The notes under the pieces: model-generated
The model's database searches: none
Told to the model about the DNA's origin: nothing
The model's input: the letters and a program-made list of their open reading frames with translations, nothing else
Translations under genes and position numbers: made by a program
NCBI GenBank assembly: GCA_038025085.1
Contig: CM076144.1
Coordinates: 1,488,001 to 1,552,000 of the forward strand
Reading direction: 5' to 3'
Length of the DNA stretch: 64,000 nt
Source of the DNA: Tetragonia tetragonoides
Lineage: Eukaryota; Streptophyta; Magnoliopsida; Caryophyllales; Aizoaceae
Part shown: positions 54,503 through 64,000 of the stretch, one piece after another
Position numbering within the stretch: the stretch's first letter is position 1
How the letters are laid out: each line of letters begins with the position of its first letter

Positions 54503-54650
54503 TTTCTTGGCCTAGTAGTTAAGATTAAGGCGTTGGGTACATTAAGTTTCAGATTCAAATCCCCCTTCTTCGTGTATATATACTCCGTATAATATTGCGT
54601 TGACATTTGAGCCTCGTCCTAACCCCCCCAAAAAAAAAAAAAAAAACAAA
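54503..54650 (+). mobile_element. tRNA-derived SINE with A-rich tail
   Basis: GGCCTAGTAGTTAAGATTAAGG fits an A box and CAGATTCAAATCC a B box. The element ends in CCCCCC followed by an A run at 54630-54647. Confidence 0.65.
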
Positions 54651-55805
54651 AAACTATTGCGGTACACTATCTAGGTGTAAAAAAACAATGTAATCGTCTT
54701 TCATTTCGTACTGCAGTTGAAAAGAGAAGATGGCGCGGTTAGAGTGGAATAGATTAACTAAAGAAAAAGTAATTTAGAATCCAAAGTTAAGAGAAGATGT
54801 TCATGAACCACGTTAAGAATATATGAGTATATACAATTACAATTGGCTATGAATGTGAAAAAATTGATCTTCATCTTTCATCATTACAGAGAAGCAAAGA
54901 CTTCTCTTTCTCTCTCTGCTGTTTTGGTGTTATTAGGCGACAACGATTGTCCTCTCGCTTTCTTCAACCCACTTGTTTGTTCATCAGCACCTCATAATCT
55001 CTATTTCTCACGTATTCTTATCTGCATAAGATGGTACCAAAGGTAAATGATGTTAATTTCAACACGGGCGGGGCAACAGCTAACGCAATCCAATGGAGTA
55101 GTTCATAATTCATAACAACTCAACTATTATTATCGCTGCTAGCGAAGTTTGAAAGGTCAAGATGTACGAACTCTTACCCCGATCCGAACAAGACTAAAAA
55201 GAAGAGTCATTGCTGCAAGCAAGTCAAAATACTCATCCAAGTCTTTCCCAAAAACCACCCCATCCATTAAGATACATTCATTCATTCAGTTCAGTGATCA
55301 AACTAAACCACCCTAAGGACATGTCTACTGGAAACTAAACATCCAACTTGCTATACCTTGTCAATCTCATTACCTTTTGGAATCAAAGTACCATAATACT
55401 TCATACTGATGAGATCTACTGATGGCAAGTTGGTGGACCAAAATCAATCCTAGGTCCAGCCACAAAGCTAGATACAGAAATAGAAACAGACATGGTAAAT
55501 CCGTAAATGTACCAGCAATGGACAGAATTACACAAAACATTATGTACAAATTCCAGCCTCGGCAACCCCCACCCCTACCCCCAACAAAAAATAAAAGGTC
55601 TAAATTTTATTTCATAAACTCAATTATCACAGGTTAAGGTCAAAATGGTTGGGTAAAAACTAAAAAGACCGAGAACTGGTTTACGTGGTTTTACAGTTTA
55701 GCAACTAGGAACAAATGTGGAAGAATAGAAAATCTATCACCACCAAACCAGAAGTGACCACAATGGCGACCAAAGTGTGCAAGTAATATAAAGGAATGAC
55801 TTGTT
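54651..55805. other. Intergenic, no gene seen
   Basis: I see no coding pattern or element with clear ends here. Confidence 0.35.
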
Positions 55806-55933
55806 TTACCGTCTCTTTTCCTGCTGGCCTGCTGCCGAATTCTGATTCATGAACTTGTTTGCCTCAAGGACCACGTACCTTTCTTCTGTTAGCTTGTCCA
55901 AAGTGTTGGACAATTTGAACAGCACGAAAATGA
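55806..55933 (-). CDS. Possible terminal exon of an unrecognised minus-strand gene
   Basis: After an ACAAG acceptor the minus strand reads IFVLFKLSNTLDKLTEERYV, then LEANKFMNQNSAAGQQEKRR and a TAA. The helical, charged composition looks genuinely coding. It could be the end of the gene whose 5' exons lie at 58284-61386, which would make the HD-Zip gene nested on the other strand, or of a separate gene. I could not link the phases through 56-58 kb. Confidence 0.35.
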
Positions 55934-57008
55934 CTTGTTACCTCAAGTGTTAGGCCACAATGCGCTTGGATTAACCTGTTATCACTCCAAAGAAGTTTAA
56001 AGAAAAAAAAAGGAGAGAATTAAAATAAAATAAATAAATAAAAGAGGAGAAAAGGAAAGAAAAGACAGAGAACAGTATCTAAATTTAATACAAAGTATCA
56101 AAATACAGTACATCTTGAAGCATAATTGTGATCTATGATGCATTTTAGAGCAACTTTCCGCTAGCATGGCTATTGGAAATGTTTTCCAATTGTCATGGAA
56201 AAATAGATCAGCCTTGTAACAAAAATTCAGCATATGATCCGTAAATAAATAAAATAATAAATCCATGTTTTCGCTGACACAAGTCGTTATAGAGCCCATT
56301 GATTCTTGTTTCTTACCAAAATATTCCATGGGTAATAGTATGATCTTATGGAAGTTGCAATTTTGTCAAATACAAAATTTATTTATTCCATTTTCCAAGT
56401 AAAAGAAATTCACATACCTAAAAGTTCCCTTTTCCATGATCTCTTCTGGTTACTGTAAAACAAATTGACAGCGGTGGTTGAATTCCACAGGTGCTTGTGG
56501 TGACAATGCAAGGTAAATCTAGATGAACTAATTAGTGACCAAAATGCTTCAGCTTTGACAGGTTCAGATATTTTGATGGCCCAATGAACCGCTATGTTTC
56601 CTCTTATCTTGAGCATTAGAAAACTCATAAAACAGTCCTCTGGTGGGTCTGCAGTAAGCAAAAACAGATACCTGCACCCATAATAGCCGTTGAACATATT
56701 CTAAAAACACAGTTGTGATTTTGATTAAAATAGAAACAAAAGATGGAAAAGATATGTAGAGATACTCCACAACATGAGTGAGAAAGTTTCCTACGATAAC
56801 TGGCCCCATTGGCTTTAGATAAACCATCATGAAATTGAAATAACCCATTTGACATGAAAGCAACCATATTACACTATTTTCTTTGTAGCTGACTATATAT
56901 TCCCAAACCTGTCCTCTTCTGCGACAGACTAAAAACACATTCTCAATTCATGATCATAAGTACTTCAAGAGGGAAATTATATTCACTAATTAAAGGCAAA
57001 CCTGCAAG

Positions 57009-57848
57009 ATGATGCAAGGCACAGAGCTCTCCCCGGAAGCAACCCACGACGATGATGAGTCCTTCAGCCCCGAAGAAGAACAACTACCAACCACGAGAAA
57101 GAAGAAGAGCAAGAACAAGAGAAGGTTTAGCGACGAGCAAGTTAGTTCACTTGAGACCATATTTGCATCAGAGACAAAACTTGAACCTAAGAAAAAGGTG
57201 CAAGTGGCTAGGGAGCTGGGGCTTCAGCCTAGACAGGTTGCTATATGGTTTCAGAACAAACGAGCCCGGTGGAAATCGAAGCAAATAGAGAAGAACTTCA
57301 GAGTACTTAAAGCAAACTATGACAATCTAAAAGCTCGGTTTGAGACAACGAGAAAAGAGAAAGAATCCTTACTTGAACAGGTATTTTTTTGCATCTATTC
57401 TACAGTTCTCAATAACTTTTCAACTGTCTAAATTTAATTTAACAAAGAGGAAATGCTTGTGCATCAGAGAATAACAGTTTTAAGTGGTTGTCAACAGCTG
57501 AGAGAGCTACATAGCCTCATAGAGAAAACCCAAGAAAGGAGCAGTGGCTGCAAAGACTTTGTAGATAACAGCCAGTACATCAGCAAAGAAAATGGAGACA
57601 CCATTGCAGAATTACCAACAAAATCGAGTAGCTTACAGGAAGAAATGGATCACCAAGGTACACTTTACTCAGATGATGGTAAGAGTGGAAACATGGCATA
57701 TTTGGGCCAGGAAGAACCTGAGCTTGTGAACATAAATGAAAAGATGGATGGTTCCATAATATCACCAGTAAAATGGTGCAGCTTTGATGCTGGAAGTCTC
57801 TTCGATGAGTCAAGTACTAGTTCACACTGGTGGGATTCTTGGACTTAA
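57009..57848 (+). CDS. HD-Zip class I transcription factor, ATHB7/ATHB12-like
   Basis: Two exons, 57009-57380 and 57498-57848, give 240 residues, in the range of ATHB12 and ATHB7. An acidic N-terminus and basic KKKSKNKRR precede the homeodomain (about 37-92), which contains RRFSDEQVSSLE, KKKVQVARELGLQPRQVAIW and FQNKRARWKSKQ. A leucine zipper follows directly (about 93-135), split by the intron. The C-terminus ends FDESSTSSHWWDSWT, an acidic aromatic tail typical of this subgroup. These factors bind CAATNATTG as dimers and are usually induced by ABA and water deficit. The two possible start Mets are adjacent; the first was chosen. Confidence 0.93.
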
Positions 57849-58283
57849 TACATTCACAGAACAAAAGCATGCAGTGAAATGTTCGAGGGAACTGGTTCTT
57901 TGTGTTGGATCACACAAGGATTCAAGAGGAGGTAACATCAAGAAGATTAAGCAGCAATTCAACCAGTATTGTCAATGTTACAAGGGGAGGACTGAGGAGG
58001 GAAGACTCATCCGCACTACTTTGATGCTGACAGTGGCAAGAGAGAATAAGTGATGTGCAACTAAAATAATGAAGGCAGTCTTTCGTAATTTATGTGATTC
58101 CATGAATGTAACACCATCTTTGTTTCTGACTGTAGGTAACAGCTAGTTTGTACAAATATCTTAGAATAGAGTATGTAGAGATTGTAAATTAGAGCACTTT
58201 GAATGAGAGAATAATCAACACAATCGGCATGCATCCATCTGCTTATAAGTATTTTGTAAAATTTTCTGATATGAAAGGTGCAC

Positions 58284-61200
58284 CTCGGTATCCTGAGCTT
58301 TGCAGAATTTCCAGATTCATAAGCAGCTTTCCCAGAAGTGGCATATTGATATCCTAGGTTTTGGATCACTGTACAATAGACACAAGCCCTTATCTATGAA
58401 CAAAGATGCAAAGAAGAGTCCCTCGTAGCACCCTAAAGTGCGAACACCTGATAAATTGTACAGGTCAAAAAGTGAGAAGGCAATTTTTGCACTGGAGAAG
58501 TATGATAACGCAATTTATTTTGTAAAATGACTCGAAACTAAATACATTGTCCTACCTTGGATTTTAAGTCCAAGTAATGAATCACAAAGCATTAATCTAA
58601 CTGAGCATTAAAGAGATTCACATAAAGTCATACACCAAAGGACACTGAACTATCCCCCTCCCCCCAGCTTCTGTTCATAATCTATCACTTGACCTTCACC
58701 TGTGACAATAGACTTAAAACTACTACAGAATTACAGAGCTAACATACAGAAAATACATTGATCGCAATGCCTCACATCCACTATTCACGGTGTTTTCACA
58801 CCACCCCCCCCACCCCACCTCAAGTAATTGAAATTCACCAAAACTAAGAACCAAAAAGGCAAAAAGAATCACATTAAAAGATTTTTAAAGAGTAAGGCAT
58901 CGATCATATAGAGTGATAGAAGACATTTCAGATTGTTAAATTTGAACAGAACAAAATGAAAAGAGGATAGTCACTTTGAAACAGAGTATTTCCCAATCCT
59001 CGTACTACTAATATGCAATCGAGGCTTAAAAACTAACAGATTATGCCAGCGTTAGTATCACATCATGAATGGTTCAGGCAAAAGTAGGATGCTGATAAAA
59101 GATAACAACCAAGGAACTCAGCATCAGTTATTCAGTGTGAAAAATGATTAGCACTATGCAAACATACCAGGAGCAAGCTCCTGTTCCCCAACCGAAACTC
59201 AGAAAGGCATATTCGATATTCCAAAAGCAGTATCATGTCATAAGCATCTATCTCTTGCCAACAGTACAAAAGATATAAAAGGCTAACTTACATAGGACAA
59301 CAGTTCAGGTATCAAGCAATTATCCAAATCTGTGGCTTCAAGTTGCAATATTTTACTGCAGATTTGACCTTTCTATATGTAGCATGAAGAAGATCTGCTT
59401 TTGGAGCGATCGTTAATTAACTAAAAGCAACTTCAAGTTGCAGGACACAACTTTTGACAAAACTTGGCATGTGTGATATTTCTATACATAACACTATGAC
59501 AACATGCACTTCTTGGACCTAAAAGCCAATCATTTCTAAGTGGAAATTGATTTCATGTCCATGCAGAACATAACATACATGAAAGTCAGCTAGTATAATC
59601 TGAAGAGTCCAATAAGATGAAGACTTGCAGTGAGTGTGAAGTAAGACATAGCACTGCAGTTTAATTTGATTCATAAAATCAGAAGATAAACCTCTGCATG
59701 CTGAATTTCTGATCCCCAAGCGCGGACCGCATTCTTAATATTTCATTAGTATTCTATTTTAGCTGAAAAATGGATCATGAATCAGGAAACCAGTGCTTCC
59801 AATTTGGGGGGACCAATACAAAAGGCTTTAATAATGAAAAAATAAAGATTGCCCTTTCACTTTAATAGTACACATACATCTAAAAGCATTTCTTGGACTC
59901 ATAATTAGGCAAACAACCATCATGCAACTTTAATATGTAGTAGTCCAAGCACCTCATTAGACAAGTTTTCAAAATGTTTATTGTGTTTGGTAGGAAGAAG
60001 GAAAGGGTAGATAGCTTCTGGGAGATAAGATACCCTCCTACACTTTCTCTCCTACTCTCCCTCCAATACCTTACAAAGACCAAGTGAGGTATTGGAGAGA
60101 GTGTTAGGTGTAGGAGAGAAGTGTAGGAGAGGATCGCTTCTCATCTTCTGGAGGAACCAATAGCTGAGCACATTGTCACATCTTCCTCAATCTTATTACT
60201 TCCCAGCAAAATAACATCAATGGATCTGCAAACCAGGCTCTAGAGTTGACCTAGATTGCAATCATTAACATGACAAGAACAAGTGGATTCAAGGCAGCTA
60301 TTGTAATGTAAGCTCAGCCAACTAAAGCTGTATTTGGGGTTAAACAGATCTTAAAGCTGTCTCCCTCTTTGGCTTCACATACAGTTCAACAAAGTAGACC
60401 AAGTACTGAAAAGGCAAATCCTATTCATAATCCATTTAGCCTGTCGGGGCGGCCTCCAACATCAAAATAGTAATTCCAAATTAATCCTTATCCCATTGAT
60501 ATCTATATGTGTTTCATTCCCAACCAAACCAAATTACCCGAGACACCGGTCCCGAACATGACATAGCCCTTAGGCACTCCAAATTAGACCAGAAACACAC
60601 AAACATCTCGAAATACATAAGGTTGTCGAAGGGGGAATTTGAATTCAAGGCAGTAAGGCATCACAATAACAAGTTTTCACCCAGAATGGAACCAAGTAAT
60701 ATGAGCTACTCAAAGTTTAAACATTGCACCAAAAGCCAAAGACCAATGAAGGGCCCGGAAATTCAGGCTTAAACACCACAATGCATCTTAAGTATCACAT
60801 CAGAATGCACCTAAACCTCATAATTACATACCAATTAACATAAATTTACTAACCAGAACCCAGAAAAAAACGATTATTAATAAGGTTACTTAAGAAACCA
60901 CCAAAATTTACCAATAAATAAAAACAGAAACAGCAACATTATCAATGGCAAAAGTACAGACAAACTAACATCATAAACAAAAGAAACAAACAAAGTGGGC
61001 AATGTGGAAATACAACGGATTAGGTCATCTGGGTCCTCCAAAAATCAAAAGCCAATATTAAATGGGCCAAAATATGAAAGATATGCAAAGGGCATAGAGT
61101 GAAAGTTAGAGACGTCATTACCATGCTGCAAGTGGGTGATTAAGTATTGTTTATTATGGGTACTAATCACTAATTATTGTCATTAGAAAAGCATTGATTG

Positions 61201-61386
61201 TACTATTAAGAAACAACAAATAAGTGTATTGTATAAACCATAATCAAATCCATTACCCCGACGACAACGACAGCGACTGTACACACACTCTCTCTCTCTC
61301 TCTCTCTCTCTTCCTGGGACGAGAAACCCACCTTGCAAAATTGCCAACAGGCCAAAATTCGCTTCTTTGTCGGTTGAAGTCGCCAT
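58284..61386 (-). CDS. Unrecognised multi-exon gene (5' part of model)
   Basis: Five candidate exons join in phase with GT-AG borders: 61386-61332, 60225-60200, 59733-59692, 59180-59168 (13 nt) and 58368-58284. The product begins MATSTDKEANFGLLAILQ, continues DPLMLFCWE, NAVRAWGSEIQHAE, ELAP, then VIQNLGYQYATSGKAAYESG and NSAKLRIP, and leaves phase 2. I do not recognise the family. The first and third exons look most convincing and the two shortest are weak. A TATA-like ATATATAAAC on the minus strand at about 61412-61421 lies only about 30 bases above the ATG. Downstream exons are not resolved; the piece at 55806-55933 may belong here. Confidence 0.35.
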
Positions 61387-61448
61387 TGTAACTTTACAAA
61401 GGTTGTGTTATGTTTATATATTATTACGAAGGATTAGCTGACAATTAA

Positions 61449-61463
61449 GACAGTTTGGCCGAA

Positions 61464-61528
<65 letters not shown>
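61449..61528 (+). tRNA. tRNA-Leu (anticodon UAG)
   Basis: The 80-nt sequence folds as a class II tRNA. GACAGTT pairs with AGCTGTC in the acceptor stem. CCAGA/TCTGG form the anticodon stem around TTTAGGC, so the anticodon is TAG, reading CUA leucine codons. GGGTTCAAATCCC is the T arm with an intact B box. The discriminator base is A. There is no intron. A long T run starts at 61534 and serves as the Pol III terminator. Confidence 0.96.
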
Positions 61529-61529
<1 letters not shown>

Positions 61530-61533
61530 CTCC

Positions 61534-61554
61534 TCTTTTTTTTTTTTTTTTTTG
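61534..61554 (+). terminator. Pol III T-run terminator of tRNA-Leu
   Basis: About 20 T residues begin a few bases after the tRNA 3' end, far more than the four to six needed. Confidence 0.8.
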
Positions 61555-61584
61555 GCATGGTCAAGAATTTTTATTTGTGATAAA

Positions 61585-61705
61585 GATTTGAAAGCATACT
61601 TTTAATTTTTAAATGAGTCTAACAATGAATATGTTTGGACGAGTTTTAAACAACTAAAAGTTAAGTTGAAATAATCAATTCAGTTTAGCAATTCAATTTT
61701 TGGTT
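61585..61705. repeat. Fragment of the MITE family seen at 32.1-32.4 kb
   Basis: AAAGCATACTTTTAA, GTTTGGACGAGTTTTAAA and AATCAATTCAGTTTAG match the interior of the 32134-32422 element in the same order. The ends are missing. Confidence 0.55.
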
Positions 61706-62149
61706 GTAGTTATAAAGAACAACGAAACCAAGATCTCAACTGCACAATATATAGTATGTGAAAATTTAAAATATAAATTAGATTACTATAAGAATATTAC
61801 TATGTTGACATTAAAGGGGAAGATGAGAACTGACTTTTTAACTCAATTGATCCGATAAAATTGCATATAAAGTATTTCTCAAATATTATAGTTGTTCAAT
61901 TATCTAAGATTAATGAAATGATCTTTCACTTGGTTAGTTATATGGAAATGAAAAATGAAACACGTTCGAATTGTCAATTTGGGAAGCTATTGCCTACTAA
62001 AGCTTTTATTCCCCTCTCCCTGTCTTCCCCTCTTCTTTTGCACGTGCAATGTATATACAATACATGTGATTTCATTACAATGTTTAGGATTTTCTTAGGG
62101 TGTTTAATTACTCTCTCATTCTCGTGATGGCGCGTACTACAATTGTAAC

Positions 62150-62325
62150 ACCCACTATTTCATATCATTTTCTAAAATGTGAATTAATGTTGTTCATGGT
62201 TATTATTTATTTATTTAAGATCTTTGTGACACCCCCCCCAAAAAAAATTTACGTCTAAAATAAATAAATAATAACCATGAAAAATATTTATTCGCATTTT
62301 AGAAAATGCTACAAAAATAGTAGGT
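62150..62325. repeat. Long imperfect hairpin with arms of about 70 bp
   Basis: ACCCACTATTT, TTTTCTAAAATG and TTCATGGTTATTATTTATTT on the left are mirrored by AAATAAATAATAACCATGAA, CATTTTAGAAAATG and AAATAGTAGGT on the right. The spacer of about 35 bp contains a C8 run. It may be a fold-back transposon. Confidence 0.7.
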
Positions 62326-62880
62326 TTTATATTCTACCAACCTTACAAAAAGTTTTATCCTCAAAATTTGTAGAAATTCTAGGAAAATATATGTCTCTTA
62401 GCTACAAGTACATGAACGAGCGAGAGGGACGCACACCTTAGAATTATGATCCATACTGAATGCTCCTCGTGATACCTATCCTGATTCTCACCACTTTTAT
62501 AAGTGAAAAAACTCTTTTTGTATATCACGGACTCACGGTCATGCCGAGGGTAGCTAAATAGCTAATGCCTAATGGTAATGGTAATGCTGATTCATAAAAA
62601 TTTGGCAGATTCTCAAGTGATTTTATAAATTAGACCGTGGTAGCCACTGTACTTCTTCAATCTGGCAAAGAACTTGACTTCCCTACAAAATGGACAGAAC
62701 ACTTGACTTCCTTGGTCTGATAATGATCATCATCTTTTTTCTTTAGTTATTACATATGTTAATTTTAGTTTATTTGCTTCTTTTTCTTTAAATTATTGTT
62801 TTGAATTATTTCTTTTCTGCATCTTCGATGTATTTGGTTTGATGTAATTATTTTAAAAATTATGAGAAAAAATAAATTGT

Positions 62881-63160
62881 AAGTACATTGCAAAGCAATG
62901 AGGAAACTTGTCGATATTAGTTGCGTATCACTTGTTATTTGCGGCGTGGCATGTTCATTAATCGCATTTTTAGTTAAAAGGTAACAAATTATTTCTGTCT
63001 GATAATATTCTCATCCATAAAGTACTAATAATTTCAAATTGGAAAATCATCATCTCATTTTATTTTGATTATTTAATATCGACAAGTAGAATAGTCGCAA
63101 ACAAGAAGCGATAGTCGCAACTAATATCGACAAGTTTGCTTCTCGTTGTGCAATGTACTT
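62881..63160. repeat. Inverted repeat of about 44 bp with a 185-bp spacer
   Basis: AGTACATTGCAAAGCAATG and AACTTGTCGATATTAGTTGC near 62881-62925 are mirrored by GCAACTAATATCGACAAGTT and GTTGTGCAATGTACTT near 63116-63162. The minus strand of 63050-63253 is open for 67 codons, with a hydrophobic MFACIAVTLTQINSG stretch that could be a gene fragment. Confidence 0.5.
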
Positions 63161-63259
63161 GTAACCGATGGTCACCATGCCAGAGTTGATTTGCGTGAGC
63201 GTGACCGCAATGCATGCGAACATGGTGACCACTCGTCCACTTTTCATCACCATTTTACG

Positions 63260-64000
63260 ACTTGCATTGATGTGTGCGTGCTAGCCTGCTAGCTAGCTAG
63301 AGCGAGCCTCCAGTAAAATAAAAAATAAAAACAGGGAGGAATATGGTTTTGTTTTTGAGAGGAATGTATTACTCCTACAAGAACTTCAAGAAGATTATGG
63401 CGGTATATATTACTACTCCCTATACGTGCCCGCCCCACTAATCGTGAATGCCTACTCACTTCTCTGTTTAGTATACCCCTTTCCATTCACAATTTCTTTC
63501 TTGTATTTAAACGCTTGAATCTTTCTTGGAGGCAAATAATATCAATTCTTCAGTTTGAGTGCTTGCTGGATTCACTTTCTCCTTACGACAATGCAGCTCC
63601 CATCCAATTGTCGGATCTGGAAGCATGTCCAAATCCCTCATTCAAACATGGAGTTGTTGATTGTAATTGATTTTCGATCGCGCCATCGATAGAGCTCTCT
63701 CCTCCGTCAATCTTACAAGTTAAGACAAACCTTAAACAATCTGTAATTGGACTATGTATTATTTCTATTTATTATATTTTTCTGTTACTTTACCAAAAAT
63801 AGTTAACTATGTATTTTATTTATTTTTTTGTTGAAAAATTATGTATTATTTTAAAAACATCATGTCATACACTCATACTGCTTGGGGCTTCGGTTGCTAA
63901 TTTAGTTGCTAAAAGCGTGATTTCTTGTAGTGACACTATTTTGTTTTGTAACTGTTTTGTCTTATTACTAGTTTGATTTTGCTACCTTATTTAAGGGGTG
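63260..64000. other. Window end, nothing recognised
   Basis: AT-rich sequence without a supported gene or element. Confidence 0.35.

Noticed and set aside
56410..56938. Overlapping minus-strand ORFs of 80-124 codons
   Set aside because: Trp/Phe/Cys-rich translations without domain signs; splice sites exist but none gave a phase-consistent link to nearby exons.

Overview
This window looks like nuclear DNA of a flowering plant, most likely a eudicot. The genes carry GT-AG introns, the flanks are AT-rich, and the gene families are plant ones: SAUR, HD-Zip I, B3, CDPK-related kinase, the cytokinesis syntaxin KNOLLE and MIR166. Repeats built on ACTGAACTGAACT-like motifs suggest a Caryophyllales relative such as the spinach/beet group, but that is a weak guess.

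Layout. 0-0.3 kb: the 3' end of a GRF-interacting-factor-like gene with an apparent one-base frameshift. 0.7-1.4 kb: two small inverted-repeat elements. 1.9-2.7 kb (-): an intronless B3 protein with two EAR repression motifs. 4.2-11.5 kb (-): a 14-exon gene for a coiled-coil protein of about 837 residues with a winged-helix-like C-terminal region. 12-18 kb: a transposon-rich stretch holding an inserted retroelement with an 18-bp target duplication, a Stowaway-like MITE, a hAT MITE with an 8-bp duplication and a MULE with a 9-bp duplication. 18.2-24.5 kb (+): a complete 11-exon CDPK-related kinase. Its second intron holds three tandem copies of the end of exon 2, two of them split by transposons. 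29.8-30.3 kb (-): a SAUR gene with long Asn and His runs. 36.6-38.2 kb (-): KNOLLE/SYP111, with mitosis-specific MSA boxes upstream. 40.5-41.5 kb (-): an intronless seven-transmembrane protein. 47.3-47.4 kb (-): a MIR166 hairpin. 48-54 kb: minisatellites, MITEs, a LINE relic and SINEs. 57.0-57.8 kb (+): an HD-Zip I factor. 58.3-61.4 kb (-): an unrecognised multi-exon gene model. 61.45 kb (+): tRNA-Leu(UAG).

The genes are independent loci; I see no cluster or pathway linking them. Several concern growth, division and hormone response (GIF-like, KNOLLE, SAUR, MIR166, HD-Zip I), but that is ordinary for a plant genome. Four of the minus-strand loci share CT-rich microsatellites just upstream of the start codon or hairpin. 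I found no convincing new multi-gene system. The most useful observations are the MIR166 hairpin, the rearranged kinase intron, the SAUR homopolymer expansion, the dual-EAR B3 protein and the unrecognised minus-strand gene. Exon models were made by eye from splice signals and reading phase and have not been checked against transcripts.
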